DNA of 22,140 bases, taken from the NCBI GenBank assembly GCA_934394615.1, contig CAKRRJ010000036.1, positions 1 to 22,140 of the forward strand, in the 5' to 3' direction. Every line of letters starts with the position of its first letter. Within the stretch, counting starts at the first letter, position 1. This stretch comes from an uncultured Lachnospiraceae bacterium. GTDB lineage: Bacteria > Bacillota > Clostridia > Lachnospirales > Lachnospiraceae. Below the pieces are notes generated by a model. It was given only the letters and a program-made list of their open reading frames with translations, was not told the origin of the DNA and did not search any database. Shown one piece after another: positions 7,753 through 15,682 of the stretch. Made by a program: the position numbers and the translations under genes.

Positions 7753-9255
7753 TTAAGCCCAGTTCATTCTTCCGTAGCGCAGCGTCATGCCGTAAATCTC
7801 TGCTTTTAACTCCCCGGTCAGATCGGCTTCGGTCAGGCGCCATTTCCAGTTTGTTCCAACTGTGGACGGCTTGTTGATCCGGCTCCGGTTGTCCAGTCCC
7901 ATATAATCCTGCATCGGGATTACACAGAGTGCCGCCCGGCTTCGCAGGATCAGGCTGATAAAGCATTTTCCGAGCTTCGACTGCGGGGTGTACTGGTCAC
8001 AGAGATAGTTGCGCGCCATCTTCTGTTCTTCCGGAGTAATGCTCTTCCACCAGCCTGCCAGTGTCTCATTGTCATGCGTTCCCGTGTAAGCCACGGAATT
8101 TTCCGGATAATTGTGCGGCAGATAGTCGTTAGCGCAGCCGGAATCCCGGGAATCAAACGCAAACTCCAGCACCTTCATGCCAGGAAAACCGCTTTCCTGC
8201 ACCAGACGGCGCACGGAATCCGTCACATAACCCAGATCCTCCGCAATGACCTGTTTCCAGCCAAGTGCCTGCTCCACTTTCCGGAACAGATCGATTCCCG
8301 GCCCCTTTTCCCAATGGCCATTCACCGCGGAAGTCTCCCCGTAAGGGATGGAATAGTATTCATCAAAGCCGCGGAAATGATCGATTCTCACGATATCATA
8401 CAGCTGAAAACAATGTGCCAGCCTGGAAATCCACCACTGATACCCGGTCTCCCGGTGGTAGTCCCAGCGGTACAGCGGATTGCCCCAGAGCTGGCCATCT
8501 GCGGAAAATCCATCCGGCGGACAGCCAGCCACTGCAACCGGCACATTTTCCGCATCCAGCTGGAACAGCTCCGGATGTGCCCAGGCATCCGCGCTGTCCA
8601 TGGCTACATAAATCGGAATATCACCGATCAGCTGGATTCCGCGCTCATTCGCATAAGTTTTCAGCTTATGCCACTGGCGGTAAAACTGAAACTGCATATA
8701 CTGCTGAAACTCAATGTCGAAATACAATTCCCTGCGGTAATAATCCATGGCATTGTTCCAGCGGAGGCGGATATCCTCCGCCCACTTCGTCCACTCCACG
8801 CCGCCAAACCGGTCTTTGACTGCCATAAACAGCGCGTAATCCGAAAGCCACCAGCTGTTTTCCGCCACAAATTTCTGATACTCCGGGTTTTCATGAATGT
8901 GGCTGCGCTCGTAGGCTTTGCGCAGAAGCGGATAACGACCAAAATAGAGTTTTTCATAGTCCACTTCCCGTTCTTTTTTTCCGAAGTTCACAGCATCGCA
9001 CTCTTCTTTTGTCAGAACGCCTTCTTCGATCAGCGCTTCCAGGCTGATGAAATACGGGTTTCCTGCAAAGGTGGAAAAGGACTGGTACGGCGAATCGCCA
9101 TAGCTGGTCGGGCCGAGCGGAAGGATCTGCCAGCAGCTCTGTCCGGCTTCCTTCAGCCAGTCCACAAATTCATACGCACTTTTTGAGAAACATCCGATTC
9201 CGTACTTCGACGGCAGGCTGCTAAGCGGCAGCAAAATTCCTGCTGATCTGTTCAT
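7753..9255 (-). CDS. malQ: 4-alpha-glucanotransferase (amylomaltase, GH77)
   Basis: The enzyme transfers alpha-1,4-glucan segments between malto-oligosaccharides, releasing glucose and longer dextrins in the cytoplasm. The 500-residue length is typical. The N-terminus has RSAGILLPLSSLPSKYGIG, a family hallmark. Catalytic residues can be placed: nucleophile Asp292 (VRIDHFRGF), acid/base Glu339 (IAEDLG) and the transition-state-stabilising Asp395 (TGTHDNET). The 250s-loop region (CPPDGFSADGQLWGNP) is intact. It is the last gene of the PTS operon, 15 nt after the preceding gene, whose stop codon overlaps its ribosome binding site (AAGGGAG). Joint regulation with the PTS gene by the LacI-type protein is inferred from position. 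Confidence 0.96.
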   Translation of the reverse strand: MNRSAGILLPLSSLPSKYGIGCFSKSAYEFVDWLKEAGQSCWQILPLGPTSYGDSPYQSFSTFAGNPYFISLEALIEEGVLTKEECDAVNFGKKEREVDYEKLYFGRYPLLRKAYERSHIHENPEYQKFVAENSWWLSDYALFMAVKDRFGGVEWTKWAEDIRLRWNNAMDYYRRELYFDIEFQQYMQFQFYRQWHKLKTYANERGIQLIGDIPIYVAMDSADAWAHPELFQLDAENVPVAVAGCPPDGFSADGQLWGNPLYRWDYHRETGYQWWISRLAHCFQLYDIVRIDHFRGFDEYYSIPYGETSAVNGHWEKGPGIDLFRKVEQALGWKQVIAEDLGYVTDSVRRLVQESGFPGMKVLEFAFDSRDSGCANDYLPHNYPENSVAYTGTHDNETLAGWWKSITPEEQKMARNYLCDQYTPQSKLGKCFISLILRSRAALCVIPMQDYMGLDNRSRINKPSTVGTNWKWRLTEADLTGELKAEIYGMTLRYGRMNWA

Positions 9256-9270
9256 ATTTTCAATACTCCC

Positions 9271-10125
9271 TTATTTTTCAAATTCAATTAATACACCAAA
9301 ATGATCCGAAACAACTGGTTCCTGAACGCCATTACAGATGACTCTGCTTGAAATGACCGTTCGCGGTTTTCTGGTGAAAATATAGTCCAGGCGGCAGCTC
9401 TCCCCTTCTGCCATCCGGTCCCGCCAGCCATCGATCACATGGTCTACCGTCGCACCGTCATCTTTCGTTTCCGCAAGCTCATAGCTGTCGAGCCAGCCAC
9501 TCTCTCGGATACAGTCGTAACCCTCCCCCCGCACTGCGGACGGACTGTTAAAGTCTCCCAGAAGCCAGATATTCCCCGTTCCTGCCATGCCTTCTTTTTT
9601 GAGAAGCGTGCCGTTTAACCGTTCTAACTGCTCCGCAAACGGATCTTCCTCATCTTCCCACCAGCCCATATGGACGGTGTAAAACCAGGTATCCGGGTCT
9701 GATTCTGTCCGGACCCCAAGGACGTGCCGGGTCTTCCAGTAATGGTAATCTGAGGAACGGCTGATCCGAAACTGATCCACATCCGTGACCGGGGTCAGGC
9801 TGAATAAAGCCATACCCTCATCGTACCGGTCATACCCAAGTTTCGCGCTGATCCAGGTCCAGGAATAGCAAAGTCCGCGTTCCGCGAGAAGTTTTGCCAG
9901 CCTTGCCGCATGATTTCCCCGCCGCAGCGGAAGGGAAAACCCTTCGCACCGCACAAATCCGGGCAGCTCATCCTCTTCCAGAACCAGTTCTCCTGCAAGC
10001 TGGTTTACCTCCTGCATCGCAAGGATATCCGGCCGCTCTCTCAGCACGGTATCCGCGAATGCCTGAAGTTTCTCCTCGTAATGCTCCTCAATCAGGCTGT
10101 GGGTATTGAGCGTCATCAGTTTCAT
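9271..10125 (-). CDS. Endonuclease/exonuclease/phosphatase-fold hydrolase
   Basis: This metal-dependent phosphoesterase of the DNase I/exonuclease III/sphingomyelinase fold has 284 residues and no signal peptide, so it is cytoplasmic. The signature residues are present in order: Asn7 (LNTHS), Glu39 (MQEVNQ), His152 (TVHMGWW), Asp191 and Asn193 (GDFNSP), Asp247 (LDYIF), and Asp274-His275 (SDHFG). The fold does not reveal whether the substrate is nucleic acid, a phosphosugar or a phosphoinositide. Its position between a sugar PTS gene and malQ, with 18- and 15-nt gaps, suggests a role linked to sugar phosphate metabolism, for example removing a phosphorylated by-product; that is only inference. 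The start has AGAGGA at the right distance. Confidence 0.9.
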   Translation of the reverse strand: MKLMTLNTHSLIEEHYEEKLQAFADTVLRERPDILAMQEVNQLAGELVLEEDELPGFVRCEGFSLPLRRGNHAARLAKLLAERGLCYSWTWISAKLGYDRYDEGMALFSLTPVTDVDQFRISRSSDYHYWKTRHVLGVRTESDPDTWFYTVHMGWWEDEEDPFAEQLERLNGTLLKKEGMAGTGNIWLLGDFNSPSAVRGEGYDCIRESGWLDSYELAETKDDGATVDHVIDGWRDRMAEGESCRLDYIFTRKPRTVISSRVICNGVQEPVVSDHFGVLIEFEK

Positions 10126-10143
10126 GATCAGTCCTCTTTTCTT

Positions 10144-12360
10144 CTATAAAATATCGTTGATATCCGATTTTAACACATCGGCCTTTGGCCCGTAAACCGC
10201 CTGGATTCCCTGGTCTTTCTTGATCAGGCCAAGCGCGCCCTCTGCCTTCCAGTCTGCAAGTTCCGCAACCTTAGACAGATCCTTTACCGTCACACGCAGG
10301 CGGGTCATGCAGGCATCCACCAGAACAATGTTCTCCCTGCCGCCTAACAGGCCAATGATGCGCTCTGCCTGGCTGTTTCCTTTTGCAGTGTTTCCGTTCT
10401 GCTCCGGTGCCGCACTGCCGTCCTCTCCCGCGTTTTCATCTGTGTAGTTTCCAAGACGGCCCGGTGTCGCAAAGTGGAATTTGCCGATCATCGCATAGGC
10501 AACCGCATAACCGATCACGAAAAATACCACAACACAGATCACAAAGTTGATCAGATCCCCGCCCAGTCCTGCTTTTAAGGACATTGGAATACGGGTGATA
10601 AATTCCAGATTTCCGAAAGAATGAAGGCGCAGATGGATCACACCTGCCATGGCAAACGCGCATCCCTGCAGCACTGCATAAACCACATACAGCGGCAGCG
10701 CGCAGAACATGAACATAAATTCCAACGGCTCTGTCACGCCGGTTAAGAATACTGCCAGGATCGTGGATACGAACATGGAGCGGTAGTTCTGGCGCTTATC
10801 CGCATCTACCCTGCGGTACATTGCCAGCGCAATGCCAAGAAGCAGGCCGGTCGCGCCGATCATCTGTCCCACTTTGAAGCGGGCCGGTGTTACTGTGGTA
10901 AGCAGGTTGGTGTAAGCCTCCATATCACCTGCGTTCTTAAAGTTGATCAGATCGGTTGCCCACGCGAGCCACAGCGGATCCTGTCCAAATACCTGGGTTC
11001 CCGCATTGACGCCGGTCGCAATGGTGTAGGTTCCGCCAAAGGACGTATAGTTCATCGGGATTGTCAGCATATGGTGCAGTCCGAACGGAAGCAGCAGACG
11101 CTCGAGCGTTCCGTAGATGAACGGCGCCAGAACCGGTGATGTGGATGAGGAATTCGCGATCCAGACACCAAAGGCATTGATTCCGGACTGTACTACCGGC
11201 CATACCAGTGCCAGAACCATGGAAATGATCACGGACCAGGCAATGCAGACCATCGGCACAAAACGTTTTCCGTTAAAGAATGCCAGGGCATCCGGCAGTT
11301 TCCGGAAGTTATAGTAGCGGTTATAGATCACGCCACCGGCAAAACCGGAAATGATTCCGACAAACACGCCCATATTCAGGGCCGGTGCACCAAGTACAGA
11401 AGTAAAATATCCGTTTACCAGAATTTCCTGGCCAAACAGCGTGTGCGTTACGGCATCCGGGTCACTGAGCATGGCAGAAGTCACGCCGAAAATGGAACCC
11501 GTGATCTGGTTGATCAGAATAAAGGTGATGATCGCCGCAAACGCGCCGCCTGCCCGTTCCTTCGCCCAGGAACCGCCGATTGCCACGGCAAACAGGATAT
11601 GCAGGTTGTTAATGACCGCCCAGCCGATATTCTCCATGGTGCTTCCCACAGTCATAAGGACCGACATGTCTGCGCCTGCCATCTGGACCAGTTTTCCAAG
11701 GCTGATCATAAGGCCTGCCGCCGGCATAACGGCAATGACCGTCATTAATACTTTGCCGAGTTTCTGGAGAAAATCAAAATTAAAATGAAGTTTCGGCTTT
11801 TCGGAAGTTTCTTTTGTTTTGCTGTCTGCGCCCTTTTCCGTTTTTTCTTCCACTGCCTGCTGCTTTACAGCCTCCGCTTCCTGTTTTTTTATCTGCATCA
11901 CGCCGCTTTCTCCGGCTTTCACAGAACCTGTCATCTTCTCCAGCTGTTTTCCTTCCAGACCACCGCAGACCAGCACTGGCGTGATCGGATTGATGTCATG
12001 CTCCTTTAAATATTCCAGGTCTGCTTTGGCAAGCAGATCTCCAGCCTTCACCTTGTCTCCCGGCTTTACAAACACTTCAAAACAGCAGCCGTTTAAGTGA
12101 ACGGTCTCCAGTCCCACATGGATCAAAAGTTCCACGCCGCTCTCTGTGCGCAGTCCAAATGCGTGCTTTGTATCTGCAACCGATACCACTTCCGCGTCCA
12201 CCGGACTAACCACATTTCCCTCTGACGGAACCACTGCCACACCGTCTCCGATGACCTTCTGAGAAAACACCGGGTCCGGAACTGTTTCCAATTCTACCGC
12301 GCTGCCCGTCAGTGGAGAAAGAATGACCAGATTCTCTGTTTCCTGGATCTCATGTTTCAT
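10144..12360 (-). CDS. PTS transporter of the glucose/maltose superfamily, fused EIIA-EIIC-EIIB
   Basis: This membrane protein imports a glucose-type sugar or alpha-glucoside while phosphorylating it. I start it at 12360, where AGGGGG precedes the ATG by 9 nt; the frame remains open to 12444, but that start has no ribosome binding site and would add a basic stretch. The 738 residues read EIIA first (about 1-160, phosphorylated His81 in LLIHVGLETV, partner His66). A charged linker follows, then EIIC (about 190-580; GWAVINNLHILFAVAIGG and the motif with GVTEPLEFMFMF). A final EIIB holds phospho-Cys684 (DACMTRLRV). Most glucose-family fusions read C-B-A, so A-C-B is a less common order. The malQ context favours maltose or malto-oligosaccharides; glucose or trehalose remain possible. 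Confidence 0.93.
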   Translation of the reverse strand: MKHEIQETENLVILSPLTGSAVELETVPDPVFSQKVIGDGVAVVPSEGNVVSPVDAEVVSVADTKHAFGLRTESGVELLIHVGLETVHLNGCCFEVFVKPGDKVKAGDLLAKADLEYLKEHDINPITPVLVCGGLEGKQLEKMTGSVKAGESGVMQIKKQEAEAVKQQAVEEKTEKGADSKTKETSEKPKLHFNFDFLQKLGKVLMTVIAVMPAAGLMISLGKLVQMAGADMSVLMTVGSTMENIGWAVINNLHILFAVAIGGSWAKERAGGAFAAIITFILINQITGSIFGVTSAMLSDPDAVTHTLFGQEILVNGYFTSVLGAPALNMGVFVGIISGFAGGVIYNRYYNFRKLPDALAFFNGKRFVPMVCIAWSVIISMVLALVWPVVQSGINAFGVWIANSSSTSPVLAPFIYGTLERLLLPFGLHHMLTIPMNYTSFGGTYTIATGVNAGTQVFGQDPLWLAWATDLINFKNAGDMEAYTNLLTTVTPARFKVGQMIGATGLLLGIALAMYRRVDADKRQNYRSMFVSTILAVFLTGVTEPLEFMFMFCALPLYVVYAVLQGCAFAMAGVIHLRLHSFGNLEFITRIPMSLKAGLGGDLINFVICVVVFFVIGYAVAYAMIGKFHFATPGRLGNYTDENAGEDGSAAPEQNGNTAKGNSQAERIIGLLGGRENIVLVDACMTRLRVTVKDLSKVAELADWKAEGALGLIKKDQGIQAVYGPKADVLKSDINDIL

Positions 12361-12427
12361 AAAAAATATCCCCCTCATGTTCTTTATCCGGTTTTTCCGC
12401 GCCTTCTGTCTTCCCTTGCGTGCTAAT

Positions 12428-12454
12428 TTGCGCAATTGATGCAACCGTTTGCAT
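12428..12454. promoter_or_regulatory. Composite operator A, overlapping the start of PTS-operon transcription
   Basis: ATGCAACCGTTTGCAT (12439-12454) is a near-perfect palindrome with a central CG, the classic LacI-family operator design, and also resembles a CcpA cre site. A second palindrome, TTGCGCAA (12428-12435), lies 3 nt away. The site starts directly downstream of the PTS -10 box, where a bound repressor would block initiation. Binding by the adjacent LacI-type protein is inferred. Confidence 0.75.
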
Positions 12455-12456
12455 TA

Positions 12457-12485
12457 ACTATATCCGTTTTGCAGAGAAATTGCAA
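12457..12485 (-). promoter_or_regulatory. Promoter of the PTS-EEP-malQ operon
   Basis: TTGCAA (12480-12485) and TATAGT (12457-12462) have a 17-nt spacer on the minus strand. Operator A adjoins the -10 box. The leader to the start codon at 12360 is about 90 nt. Confidence 0.75.
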
Positions 12486-12558
12486 CCACTATCTGATGCT
12501 GCATCGCTCTTTCTACAGTTTTCACAAGTTTCCCGTGCCATTTTTGTGCGGTTTGCTA

Positions 12559-12585
12559 ATGCAAATTTTGCATAGATTTGCGCAA
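12559..12585. promoter_or_regulatory. Composite operator B, upstream of the regulator promoter
   Basis: ATGCAAATTTTGCAT (12559-12573) is a perfect 15-nt palindrome about a central T, and TTGCGCAA (12578-12585) follows after 4 nt. The arrangement is the mirror image of operator A and also spans 27 bp. It ends 5 nt before the -35 box of the regulator gene. It lacks the central CG, so it may bind more weakly or serve as an auxiliary looping site. Confidence 0.65.
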
Positions 12586-12590
12586 CAAGA

Positions 12591-12619
12591 TTGACTTTTT
12601 TTCCACAATCCCGTAAAAT
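12591..12619 (+). promoter_or_regulatory. Promoter of the LacI-type regulator gene
   Basis: TTGACT (12591-12596) and TAAAAT (12614-12619) are spaced by 17 nt on the plus strand, with a leader of about 40 nt before the ATG at 12667. Its proximity to operator B suggests autoregulation. Confidence 0.75.
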
Positions 12620-12666
12620 AGAGTCAACTTTGTAAAACAAATCCATCAGGAAAGGAAGCATATTCT

Positions 12667-13701
12667 ATGTCCGTGACCATAAAAGATGTGGCTGTGCTTG
12701 CCGGTGTGTCTGCCTCTACGGTCTCCCGCACCTGCAAAGACAGTCCTTCCATCAGCAGCGAAACCAAGGAAAAAGTAAGAGCCGCTATGAAGCAGCTGGG
12801 CTATGAGCCTAATTTTCAGGCCCGCAACCTGGCATCCAGAAACACCCGCACGATCGGCATCATTCTTCCGGTTTCTACCAGAGAAGTATACGAAAACTCC
12901 TTTTATCTGGAAGCGATCCGCGGCATCAGCCAGGTTTGCAACCAGCAGCGCTATATCAGCACCATCGTAACCGGCCAGGACGAAAACGAAGTATTTGAGG
13001 CAGTCCGCTCTATGACCCGCATCGGTCAGGCAGACGGCTTTATCCTCCTGTACTCCAGACAGAATGATCCCGTCATTGAATATCTGCACCGGGAAAAACT
13101 GCCCTATGTGCTGATCGGAAAGGCTTGCCAGTATGCCAACCAGACGGTCTACATCGACAATGACAACCTGCTCGCAGGCGATGAGGCAACGGAATATCTT
13201 TACCAGCTCGGCCACAGGAAGATTGCCTACCTCGGAGTCGACAATACCCTGATGTTCTCCGCCGACCGCAGAAACGGCTATCTGCTTGCCCTCGCGCGGC
13301 ACGGCATCACGCCTAAACCGGAGTATTGTGTAGAACTGCCCTCCATCACAGCGGAAGGCTACACGCCCATCCATGCGCTTTTGCAGTCCCAAGACCGTCC
13401 AACCGCCATGGTTGTCAGCGATGATATCCTGGCACTGACGCTGGAGCGCATCTGCATGGAGCTTGGACTTTCTATTCCAAAGGACCTCTCCATCCTTTCC
13501 TTTAATAACTCCCTGTTTGCGCGCCTGACCTCCCCGCAGCTGACCTCCATCGACATCAATTCCTGTCAGCTCGGCATCGAGGCTGCCGCGCAGATGATCA
13601 GCCATATTGAGCAGCCGCAGCTTCCGGCTACCAAAATCCTGGTACCGCACAGACTGATCGAGCGGGACAGCTGCGCGGAAATTTCAGAAAATCCTGTATA
13701 A
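12667..13701 (+). CDS. LacI-family transcriptional regulator (MalR-like)
   Basis: This DNA-binding repressor of 344 residues has the typical family length. The N-terminal helix-turn-helix reads VTIKDVAVLAGVSASTVSR (3-21), followed by the hinge region with YEPNFQARNLAS (46-57). A periplasmic-binding-like effector domain fills the rest, with recognisable IGIILPV, VYIDNDN, HRKIAYLG and QLTSIDIN segments. It is transcribed divergently from the PTS-EEP-malQ operon, and two mirrored palindromic sites lie between the genes, so control of that operon and of itself is likely. The effector is probably maltose, a malto-oligosaccharide or a phosphorylated product; this cannot be read from the sequence. 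The start has AGGAAAGGA upstream. Confidence 0.92.
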   Translation: MSVTIKDVAVLAGVSASTVSRTCKDSPSISSETKEKVRAAMKQLGYEPNFQARNLASRNTRTIGIILPVSTREVYENSFYLEAIRGISQVCNQQRYISTIVTGQDENEVFEAVRSMTRIGQADGFILLYSRQNDPVIEYLHREKLPYVLIGKACQYANQTVYIDNDNLLAGDEATEYLYQLGHRKIAYLGVDNTLMFSADRRNGYLLALARHGITPKPEYCVELPSITAEGYTPIHALLQSQDRPTAMVVSDDILALTLERICMELGLSIPKDLSILSFNNSLFARLTSPQLTSIDINSCQLGIEAAAQMISHIEQPQLPATKILVPHRLIERDSCAEISENPV

Positions 13702-13710
13702 TTGCAAAAC

Positions 13711-13754
13711 AAGGCCGGATCAAAATGCTTCCTGATCCGGCCTTTGTCCTTATT
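13711..13754. terminator. Bidirectional intrinsic terminator
   Basis: AAGGCCGGATCA and TGATCCGGCCTT form a 12-bp stem around a 10-nt loop. On the plus strand TTTGTCCTTATTT follows and ends the regulator transcript. On the minus strand the stem is followed by GTTTTG, so it can also end the convergent secreted-protein operon, whose last stop codon is at 13769. Confidence 0.88.
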
Positions 13755-13768
13755 TATAGGTATAATAT

Positions 13769-14356
13769 TTATTCCACAGGTGCTTTCCAGTCATCTACTA
13801 CCTGATAAACCCACCATACATTATAATCCAAGTCATGGTCGGTAACCATCAGAACAATGATTGGCTCATTTCGATTTGTTAACGCAGCGTTATACTGGTT
13901 ATAGTAGCCGCTCCATCCCATCGCATCCGTATGTTCTTCCTGTTCAATGATTTTATCTCTGACTTCATCCGGATAAACAGAATATTCTTGTCCATAAACA
14001 AATTTTTCTGTTTTCATATCCCGTGCGCCTTCCAGCATCAGCGCTGCTTTTCCATCCGCATCGCCAACGGTAGCCGCCCACCAGGTTATTGTAATGTTGT
14101 GGGAATCATCAAATTCTGACCCTTCTCTTTCAAATGAAAATGTATCCGTTTTAGGCAAAATTGCATACTGGGAGCCAAAATCAAATTCGGTCCCACTTTC
14201 ATCCTGATATAAAGGCTTATGCTGCGTTTTGTCTTCCCCGTATGTTTTTTCTGTTCCATACGTCAAATGCGGCAGTGTCATTGCGAAAGATGAAAATGCC
14301 GTGCCTGCAGTTAAAGCAGATGCTAAAATGAGTGTTGCGATTTTTTTCAATTTCAT
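13769..14356 (-). CDS. Secreted protein of unknown function
   Basis: I do not recognise a family. The 195-residue protein has a clear signal peptide (KLKK then a hydrophobic stretch, probable cleavage after FSSFA near residue 25). The mature part is acidic and rich in Trp, Tyr and Asp, for example ITITWWAATVGDADGK and YNVWWVYQVVDDW, and contains no cysteine. A compact beta-rich extracellular domain is plausible. It follows the YD-repeat gene by 37 nt with a good ribosome binding site (AGAAGGAG), so the two are probably co-transcribed and may act together at the surface. Base composition is AT-richer than the sugar operon next door. Confidence 0.75.
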   Translation of the reverse strand: MKLKKIATLILASALTAGTAFSSFAMTLPHLTYGTEKTYGEDKTQHKPLYQDESGTEFDFGSQYAILPKTDTFSFEREGSEFDDSHNITITWWAATVGDADGKAALMLEGARDMKTEKFVYGQEYSVYPDEVRDKIIEQEEHTDAMGWSGYYNQYNAALTNRNEPIIVLMVTDHDLDYNVWWVYQVVDDWKAPVE

Positions 14357-14393
14357 ATATATTTTCTCCTTCTACATTGCTATACAATCCTCA

Positions 14394-15533
14394 TTATTTA
14401 TAAAAAAATTCGCTACATGTTCCAGGGGTACGATTTTGCTGTAAAAATTCTGATTTAATAATCCGTCCCTCACCATCATATGTATAATGATAAAGACTAG
14501 ACGGATTTTCTGGATCAATTCCAAGCCAATGTTCTATAATCCGCCCCTGATCATCGTAAAAAAATGTACTGGAATACGCCATATCTGTTCCATAATTCTC
14601 CCATTTTTTAGTAGTGCCAGCCTCACATACAACCTTTTTATCACTGTCATAATAATGATAAACATATTGAAATTCTCGCCCGTACACTGCTAAATTTCCC
14701 AGATCTGTATATGTTTTTACTATATTTGTTAATCGTCCATAATTATCATAAACAAATCTAGTCGAATCTCCTTTGCCAATCAAACGACCATTACTGTCAT
14801 ATTCATACGTATACATCGGTTTCTTATTATTAGCAACGGGATCGAATGTACTTGCATCATCTATTCCATATCCTGAGTTAATTTTCCACCATGCCAGTAA
14901 TTTTCCCTCATCATCATACTGATATACATTTGCCCAACTTGCAGCACCAGGACGAGTTTCTCTGGTTTGGAATCCTCCGTAAGACGGAATATAATAATCT
15001 CTTACAAGAAATCCTCTGTCATCATAAATATAAAAATAACCATGAGCTTCATCTTCTACTCTTGCCGGTTGATTATCTGTTAAAATATCATATGTTGTAC
15101 TTATCATCTGCCCAGCCGAATAAAGACCAAATATTGCACCAGCATCACGAATTGGACGACCTCTTTCAATTGTCAATACAGATGGAAGTCGACCGTTATT
15201 AATTACACTGTCATTTATTTTTTGAGATGTTTGCTCTATTTTACGAGTTACCGGTTGATTATCCTGCATCCACATACCATTTTCATTAACATAATAACCA
15301 TCTGGTGTTGTAGTATCTGTTAGCATCCAGCCATCTTCATCAAAATAATAACATTCAGCTATGCCATCCCCATTTCCATCAATCCATTCCCAATCATTTT
15401 TCACATAAGTTCCATCTCCATTATCAAACCACCATTTTCCATTATCACCAGTCTTCCATTCTCCAGCGAATGCACTCATAGACATTGAAAGCGACATTAG
15501 AGCTATCATGCCAACTGTTTTCCAGCGTTTCAT
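14394..15533 (-). CDS. Secreted protein with cell-wall-binding-like and YD/RHS-like repeats
   Basis: The 379-residue protein has a signal peptide ending near SAFA (residue 23). Residues about 24-95 form repeats with the choline/cell-wall-binding pattern (GEWKTGDNGKWWF, CYYFDEDGWMLTD, GYYVNENGMWM), suggesting attachment to wall polymers. From about 165 on there are YD/RHS-like units (YIYDDRGFLVRDY, YQYDDEGKLLAWW, YEYDSNGRLIGKG, FVYDNYGRLTNI, FFYDDQGRIIEHW, YTYDGEGRIIKSE). The repeats end abruptly and no C-terminal toxin domain is present, so this is not a full RHS toxin. The gene is strikingly AT-rich (about 30-38% GC in samples against about 50% or more in flanking genes), a sign of transfer or different selection. 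The ribosome binding site is GGAGGGG. Confidence 0.82.
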   Translation of the reverse strand: MKRWKTVGMIALMSLSMSMSAFAGEWKTGDNGKWWFDNGDGTYVKNDWEWIDGNGDGIAECYYFDEDGWMLTDTTTPDGYYVNENGMWMQDNQPVTRKIEQTSQKINDSVINNGRLPSVLTIERGRPIRDAGAIFGLYSAGQMISTTYDILTDNQPARVEDEAHGYFYIYDDRGFLVRDYYIPSYGGFQTRETRPGAASWANVYQYDDEGKLLAWWKINSGYGIDDASTFDPVANNKKPMYTYEYDSNGRLIGKGDSTRFVYDNYGRLTNIVKTYTDLGNLAVYGREFQYVYHYYDSDKKVVCEAGTTKKWENYGTDMAYSSTFFYDDQGRIIEHWLGIDPENPSSLYHYTYDGEGRIIKSEFLQQNRTPGTCSEFFYK

Positions 15534-15551
15534 ACTTCCCCTCCATTTATT

Positions 15552-15580
15552 AATATAATTTTTCGAACATTACACTTCAA
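15552..15580 (-). promoter_or_regulatory. Promoter P2 of the secreted-protein pair
   Basis: TTGAAG (15575-15580) and TATATT (15552-15557) are separated by 17 nt on the minus strand, very close to the start codon at 15533. The leader would be short, about 10-15 nt. Confidence 0.6.
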
Positions 15581-15608
15581 ATTTACTGTATACATTTTCT
15601 TTTGTCAA
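15580..15608 (-). promoter_or_regulatory. Promoter P1 of the secreted-protein pair
   Basis: TTGACA (15603-15608) and TAAATT (15580-15585) have a 17-nt spacer on the minus strand. It lies directly upstream of P2 and shares a base with its -35 box, so the two are tandem alternatives. Confidence 0.6.
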
Positions 15609-15682
15609 CATTAATTCAGAATTATATTTTCAAAAAAGCGAAATTTCATTTTATTCTGCATATTTTTATGTTGCCAAATCAT

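Noticed and set aside
8074..9186. Long open frame (370 codons) on the plus strand within malQ
   Set aside because: It is antisense to a gene with all catalytic GH77 residues; the product is His/Ile/Pro-rich and has no recognisable domain.
12361..12444. Upstream extension of the PTS protein by 28 residues
   Set aside because: There is no ribosome binding site for the outer start, whereas AGGGGG precedes the ATG at 12360; EIIA homology begins right after it.
12646..13650. Long open frame (334 codons) on the minus strand across the regulator gene
   Set aside because: It lies antisense to a clear LacI-family gene with promoter, ribosome binding site and terminator, and its product shows no family pattern.
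14394..15533. RHS/polymorphic toxin with downstream immunity gene
   Set aside because: The YD array is short and there is no conserved core-ending motif or toxin tip; the next gene encodes a secreted protein with a signal peptide and does not look like a cytoplasmic immunity protein.
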